From the NCBI RefSeq assembly GCF_963675165.1, contig NC_087377.1, positions 8,697,122 through 8,761,121 of the forward strand: a stretch of DNA of 64,000 nt, written 5' to 3'. The position numbers and the translations under genes were made by a program. Origin of the DNA: Halichondria panicea. Lineage: Eukaryota > Porifera > Demospongiae > Suberitida > Halichondriidae. The notes beneath the pieces are model-generated. The model was given only the letters and a program-made list of their open reading frames with translations, searched no databases and was not told the origin of the DNA. Shown here piece by piece: positions 58,261 through 64,000 of the stretch. How positions within the stretch are numbered: position 1 is the stretch's first letter; the number at the start of each line of letters is the position of its first letter.

Positions 58261-61205
58261 TTAATTGAATTGCACATGTCCATAAGCAAGGTTCCCCTGG
58301 GTGTGGGGGTCTGGTTTAATGTCCTCGTATATCGGTCCCTTCAATTGAGCTGACTGTTGAACATGACCATAGGCAAGATTGTCCTGAGTGTAGGGGTCTA
58401 GTTTAAAGGTATCAGGATCTTCGTACACTGGACCCAACTGATGCATGGAGGTAAAAATAAAATCAATTCTCAAAGGCTGAGCGGCATCACGTACGGTTTT
58501 GGGTGATTCATTTATGAGGCTTGGGACATGGTTGACATGCGCAGGGTCCTATAGCTAGCAACATTACAATAAAAACGACAAAATTGAAACGGTTCTCATA
58601 AGGCATCTGTATTATACTGCACAAGTTAAAGTAGACTGTGCAATTACTATGTGTACAGGATAATAAATGGGACGAGATAAAAAAGCTTGTATATACAGAT
58701 ACCGTATTCATAGTAGGTATAGTTAGAGGGGATAAACTTTCGCTGAAAGACCGTAAGAAAGGATTTCGTGAACTAACAACTTTTTGGTGCATGCATGCAA
58801 TATTAATATTCGTGGTACATGCTAATCAGCGAAATCGCGACAATTTACACCCTCGAAATAACTTATACCCGCTATACGGTAACCTGCTATACGATAACTC
58901 ATTCACCTTGTCGGATTCAGATGTGGGCGGGTATTCAGGTATGTTGGCCATGGAATCCACCTCCTCCCCATCGTTGGTACTGCATAATGTAAGTATATAT
59001 GTATATATATATACTACGCCCATTTTCTCTACGAATTCTATACTAGCTGTAGAACATAAGCGCCACCATAATTTAGCCGCAGCGCAGTTGGGCTGAACGC
59101 AATTTTTTGTGTTCTAAAATGATTCACTCAAAAGCGAATTTTTTTTGGCACTGTAATTATACATCAATTACGGTAATGATTGGCTCATCTACCTAGTTGG
59201 GCGCGTGCCTGCACTAGGTAGATGAGCCAATCATTACCGTATTTGATGTAATTACAGTGCCAGAAAATATAGCTTCTATCTATGCTATATTAGCTACAAA
59301 CGAGAACTAGTCTATTTAAGCCATAAGCTCACGGTTTAGAAACTAAACTGTTTTGCCTGCCTACTAGCTAGCCTCATGCACAGTAACACGTATGTATACC
59401 CTAGCTAAGAAATATATGACTCACGTTATAGTTCTTTGTTGCTCCATTTCTTGTGATGATACCTTCGGTTCTGTTTTGTTATTGCAAAATTCCACACATA
59501 ATTATGAGTGAGAATAATAACTTACTTCTTGTTTTGTTCCAGTAGCACAGAACGATAGCAACGATGACCACCACTAGTACTAGAACAATCAGAAAACCAA
59601 TGATGATTCCAGCAATACAGCCACCACCACAACCTCCACCCTGAGGGGCAGCAGTTGACTGGGTGGGTGCTTGAGTGGAGGTGGTGGTAGGGGCCATGGT
59701 AGTGGGGGGAGGAGTGGTTGCTGTATATGTACAAGAAACAGTGAAGTGAAACTAGTAAAGAGTTGTTCCTCAGTCAATATAATTATGCTTACAAGGATAG
59801 GAAAGACTAGTCAGAGCATACACCAACTTACTTGGAGTTATAAGGGTCATGAAAAATCCCATAGCGGCTGAAACAACATCCACTGTAGTGTTGGCACAGA
59901 GGACAATCCTGACGGTGAAGGTGTAGGTTGTATCAGCCATGAGATTATCAAAGGTCACCGAGTACTGCATTGCAGGGCAGGAAAAATTGGATTGTCATTG
60001 GAAGGCTCAACAGTTGAGATGATGAGCAGCTCCTCGGGTTGGTAGGGAGTGAGGGGTAGAGTGATTGTGATAGTTTGACTGGTGTCTGTAGTTGGACCTT
60101 GCACCACATTAGAGATGTTCCGTTCAGGCACTACAAACAATTAATGTCGTAAGACACGTACACACAGAATATTATATACTCACCAGTGAAAGAGGCTATG
60201 GTTGCTCTTGAGCATGGACCCCTCTCGAACATCACAATGACATTAACAACATGGCCACCATCCACTCCAGGCAATGCAATCTCAAACATGTCTCCAGTGA
60301 AGTTCATCATGGGAGACAATGAACCAGTGAGGTTGGTGTAGCGATAGTTACGAGTGGATATTATAGATTCTGAAACAGCCTGAAAATTACTTACTAGTAA
60401 AACCAAACTGGATAAATGTGATTAGCTGACTTACTTGTACATTGACAAGCAATACGACACCCGTCTCATTTTCAGACTGGTTCACCAGAGCCTGAAAACT
60501 GTAGGTAAGCACCGGGGTGGGGAAATCTGCACGTAAAGAAAGAATATCACTTTTTATTGGAATCAATCACACCTACCTGGATCAATTAGGTTAGTATAGA
60601 AATTGGAGCTGCCCATAATTGAGGTCAGAGGTCGCATTGTAGTCCTTGGTGTGACTGTAGGGTGGATACTGATACAGTAAGGGAAGCCCGCTGCATTGAG
60701 TTGCTGTACAGTGAGTGATCTTGTGGTAGAGTCAACAATGGTTGTGAGGGACTGGTTCCCTTGATCAGTCACCACATAGCCAGTGATGCAGGTTGGGTAG
60801 AGAGGGTTCAAAGCGTGTGTCCATTCAATCAGTGGGTCCATTTGATTGATAGTCACAGTTATGCCCCCATTAACATCTAAAATGTAATTAAAATTAAATC
60901 AAGCTGATAGACAACGTAATTGAATTTACCTGACAGGTTTGCAGCGAAATTGATGGGAGAGCTCAATGCACTTTGAACCCCACCAGCTGTAATGACTGAT
61001 CCTGACAGTGTATAGTTGTTCTCACACACATTTAGACCAGTGACATTGAATGTTGAATCAGTGCTTGAGTTGGTAGACACGAGGCCACTAGTTGGAGTAG
61101 CATCCACTTGATACCGTGCAACACACTCAGTGTCTGTAGCTGACAAACTGGCCCTCACCACTGACTGGGAGACTTGTTCAATGGAGAGGCCAGGAGTGGG
61201 GATAT
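58261..61205 (-). CDS. Receptor D: FN3-like + TM + duplicated ITIM-type tail (5' incomplete)
   Basis: Exons: 60930-61205, 60577-60876, 60435-60526, 60184-60379, 59832-60130, 59526-59720, 59425-59470, 58907-58979, 58261-58437. The FN3-like exons parallel B (first begins IPTPGLSIEQVSQSVV). TM CIAGIIIGFLIVLVLVVVI and CYWNKTR are almost the same as B. The tail carries two copies of a module: GPVYEDPDTFKLDPYTQDN with LAYGHV, then GPIYEDIKPDPHTQGN with LAYGHV. Both LAYGHV fit the strict ITIM consensus and YEDI resembles Src-family SH2 targets. Exon 59832-60130 is 299 bp rather than 300: a 1-nt frameshift near 59971-59978 before QYSVTF. No Ig or signal-peptide exon is visible upstream of 61205; the 5' end is either lost to the repeats at 61.5-63 kb or beyond the window. 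Confidence 0.8.
58699..58881. repeat. Degraded MITE in receptor D last intron
   Basis: Right end cgaaataacttatacccgct then atacggta matches the family at 8286-8558; the left end is diverged. Confidence 0.5.
59147..59271. mobile_element. Long hairpin MITE in receptor D intron
   Basis: About 50-bp arms (ggcactgtaatta... , tgattggctcatctacctag) are nearly perfect inverses around a 15-base loop tgggcgcgtgcctgc. It lies in the intron between the juxtamembrane exon (59425-59470) and the next tail exon (58907-58979). Confidence 0.75.
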
Positions 61206-61502
61206 CTGTGGGAAATTAAGGCAAGTTTAGGCCTAAGGCCACTCATATATGTCTTGATCCTTAAACTATGCGCTGTAGACTACCACCTTAGTCAAGTAGT
61301 GGGTAGTCATCACCAATTGTCCAATCACTAGTTATAAGTTATAATAATTCCAATAATTGAACACCATGGCATTTACTAGATTTACAAAGTGAACATTGAG
61401 CTGTTGTTGTAAATGAGTAAATAAATGAGTAGATCTAGATATCTACTAGGTGAACACAAAACGTAAGTGATAGCTCAGAAACTTAGAACAATCTGTTTAA
61501 CA

Positions 61503-62040
61503 TTATTGAGCATTTCCACTGTCACGGATGTTGTTGTCAATTCTCACGCAATTAATGTGGAACCAACGTGGACAGTAATCACATCCCACCCAATTCTCCT
61601 CGTCTCCTGCCTGCTGGCACTGCTGGCAAATGTTTGTGTCGATCTTTTTGATGATCTTTTTGTTCATGCGTCTGCGTTTCATCCGTTTGCTGCGCTTCAA
61701 CACAGGAGTATTGTCTTCAGTGTAAGAGCATGCTTTAGTTGTTTTGTTACGGCTTCACCACTGCTCGCTGGATCTCTGTTCGTACCACTGTCTGATGGAA
61801 GGGTCTCTACAGCTACCACAGGAGGAGCTGTACTGCTGTTTGATGGAGGGATCTCTACCACGTGAGGAGTTGTACTGCTGTTTGATGGAGGGGTCTCTAC
61901 CACGTGAGGAGTTGTATCTGATGCATGGAGGGATCTCTACCAAAGGAGGAGTTTCTGATGATGGAGGGGTCTCTCTTTCCACACTGGTTTCCTTTGGAGG
62001 AGTCTGACTCTCCCTGCCCCAAAGGCCACTGGAGTCCTTG
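61503..62040 (-). pseudogene. PHD-finger fragment with Pro/Ser/Thr repeats
   Basis: A tract of roughly 15-residue repeats (VVETPPSNSSTTPH, VVEIPPSNSSTAPP) leads, after a frame change, into a basic stretch KRSKRMKRRRMNKK. A PHD-type zinc finger follows: CQQCQQAGDEENWVGCDYC then PRWFHINC, with the Cys4-His-Cys order and W-G-C-D pattern intact up to the last pair, which is missing. Such fingers occur at the C-terminus of many invertebrate transposase-derived proteins. At least two frameshifts are present, so I call it broken. Confidence 0.6.
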
Positions 62041-62311
62041 TCAACTTCCTAAGAGCTGAACACACCTCTTCTCCATGTATAGCTAAAAAGGACACAAAAT
62101 TGTATGATTATAATATATGCATGCTGTTATCTATTAAAGGTATATGCCCTGATAAATTATAATTTTATGCTCGGAATTTTTAGCATGAATATTGATGAGA
62201 ATGTTATAATTAATTAGGTATACCCTTTTCGAGAAAAGACTCGCCTGCGAGCACTTCTTTTGCTTAGCATGGATGCTAAGCAGGTGCTTGCTAGATAGAA
62301 TCGTGGTCCTG

Positions 62312-63415
62312 TCAATTGTTTCGTTTAGAAACCATTGCATGGGGGTTGACAGTGTTCAAAGGGAAGTTGGCGATTCTCTTCTGAAAGTCTTGCACAGTGA
62401 TTGTCAATGAGATCTGTTTGTCACTAAGTGCAGTACAGAGCTCCCGTACAATGAAGCTGATGCATGGCTTTGGAGACACGTCTCCTTTGGCAGTGGCTTT
62501 TCTGTCAACTCGCAAAAACCGCAAAAGCAAAAATGCAACCTTATTACAATAGTTCCATGGCTGTTATAATTATATAACTTTATATAATATAGTTGGCACA
62601 TTATACAGTCTAATATAATTTTTATATCATAGTTATGATAACGATATGACTGAGTAGGTGATATATCACTGACAGCTTTGAGGATAAGATCGCCAAGTTT
62701 TTATCCAGTGAAAGGTGCATGCGGCAGGTGGTGTGGCAACTGATTGAGGTGAAACTGTCTGAGTCTGGAAAACACTTACGGCTTCTGAGATGGCCGTCTG
62801 GAGATAGTTCCAAATAGCATCTTCGTATACTTTTCCCTCAGGTAAAGCTTCTCCATGTAATAGCTGCAATACAAAATAGGACAGATAACATAATTGTTTA
62901 TATTAATTATAGCATGCATGATACCTTCAACACAGCAAATGTGGCAAGAGCATATAGGACCACTGAACTCGATTTACGGTACCCGGAAGAGCTTTTTCAA
63001 TTTTTGGAGTAATATACAAGAAATAAGCTCCTGGCGGTTCTGCACAAGATCATTTCCTAGACTGACGATGAGCCCAGCAGCACCTTGAGCATCCTTCATT
63101 GCTTCGTCAAGCTCAATGTCAAGAGCATCTTGGTACAAACTTCTCTGAAGGGTACGAGAATAGCTCTTGTGATCAAACTGCAAGTATCGCAGCTATTGAT
63201 AATAAATTCTTCAATAAATTAAAATTAATTATACTGAGAAAATTGAGTTATGCATGTACCTTGAGTGTGCAGCAACTTTCTTGCAATGAGCATTCTTTCG
63301 TTCATATAGAGGTTGTTGATGCATTGGATTGCTGAAAATAGTAAGTGAGTTTCTTGCCAACTTGTTTCAAGTCTTCAGGGTCGTCAACTATACCATTCCC
63401 AAAGTCGTTTGGCAT
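62312..63415 (-). CDS. Unidentified coding blocks, possible multi-exon gene
   Basis: Three blocks look coding on the minus strand. One, about 63000-63177, follows a cag acceptor (FDHKSYSRTLQRSLYQDALD, then GAAGLIVSLGNDLVQNRQEL). The second, about 62781-62864, lies between a good acceptor and donor (LLHGEALPEGKVYEDAIWNY). The last, 62312 to about 62510, ends in TGA (CISFIVRELCTALSDKQISL, ITVQDFQKRIANFP). A further block at 63260-63415 contains an in-frame TGA in the phase that would join it. I do not recognise the family. It may belong with the PHD fragment downstream as one transposon-derived gene. Confidence 0.35.
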
Positions 63416-63419
63416 GTGA

Positions 63420-64000
63420 ACTCAAAAGCTCAACTCAACCACTTCACTACTGACTCAACTACTTCACTACCTGACTACCCAACTACTCCACTACCTGCGT
63501 GACTACCTACTACCTGACTACTCAACTACCTGACTACCCAACTACTCGTACACTACCCAACTACCTGAGTACTCAACTACCTGACTACCCACTACTTGAC
63601 TACCCAACTACTTGACTACCCAACTACTTGACTACTCAACTACTTGACTACCCAACTACTCCACTACCCAACTACTTCACTACTCGACTACTTCACTACC
63701 CAACTACTTGACTATACCCAACTACTCGACTACTGGACTACCCAACTACTCGACTACTTCACTACCCAACTACTTCACTACTTCACTACTCAACTACTCG
63801 ATTACCCAACTACTCGACTACTTCACTACCCAACTACTTGACTACTCGACTACTTCACTACCCAACTACTTCACTACTCGACTACTTCACTACCCAACTA
63901 CTTGACTATACCCACTACTTGACTACCCAACTACTTGACTACCCAACTACTCAACCACTTGACTACCTATAGCTACTCCACTACCCAACTATATAGCTAC
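63420..64000. repeat. Minisatellite, about 16-bp unit
   Basis: Tandem units close to actacttgactaccca with variants (actactccactaccca, actacttcactactcg) run to the window edge. The array is open in several frames only because the unit lacks stops in those phases; those frames are not genes. Confidence 0.9.

Noticed and set aside
63644-63905. ORFs with repeated LLDYPTT/NYFTT-like residues
   Set aside because: Products of the 16-bp minisatellite, open in several frames.

Overview
The window is animal genomic DNA: intron-rich genes with GT-AG splice sites, no operons and many small inverted-repeat transposons. A collagen prolyl 4-hydroxylase pair, a family of Ig/fibronectin-III membrane receptors, compact introns and the repeat content suggest a marine invertebrate. 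A sponge (demosponge) is my best guess, partly because several gene families resemble sponge proteins I remember. That assignment is an inference, not shown by the sequence. I found no rRNA, tRNA or CRISPR array.

Layout. 1-12.3 kb: a decayed reverse transcriptase at the left edge, then gene-poor DNA full of foldback elements (MITEs). 12.3-25.1 kb: two tandem minus-strand genes for the alpha subunit of collagen prolyl 4-hydroxylase (P4HA). Both have 14 coding exons with almost identical phases and sizes. The left copy has three tandem versions of one exon, which the reading frame forces to be used one at a time. The right copy has a 1-nt deletion in its exon 4. 25.8-35.4 kb: receptor gene B (minus), with signal peptide, Ig, FN3-like domains, TM and a tail with two possible terminal exons carrying tyrosine motifs. 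35.5-37.8 kb: a 2.3-kb transposon carrying its own broken gene. 37.9-48.7 kb: a nest of foldback and Mutator-like elements. They have split a small plus-strand gene at two places, each with a perfect 9-bp target duplication, and a Tc1-like transposase relic follows. 48.85-52.65 kb: receptor gene C (plus), an inverted paralogue of B with a different TM and tail. 53-58 kb: more repeats and a Crypton-like recombinase fragment. 58.3-61.2 kb: receptor gene D (minus, 5' end not found), with a TM like B and a tail like C in duplicate. 61.5-63.4 kb: PHD-finger and unidentified coding blocks, followed by a 16-bp minisatellite to the end.

Working together: the P4HA pair would hydroxylate proline in procollagen in the ER. 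The B/C/D receptors look like cell-surface recognition proteins that signal through phosphotyrosine; strict ITIM-type motifs are visible in B and D. The receptor cluster and the three-way P4HA exon are the most interesting features. Several coding regions contain 1-nt frameshifts, so either decay or residual assembly indels must be considered throughout.
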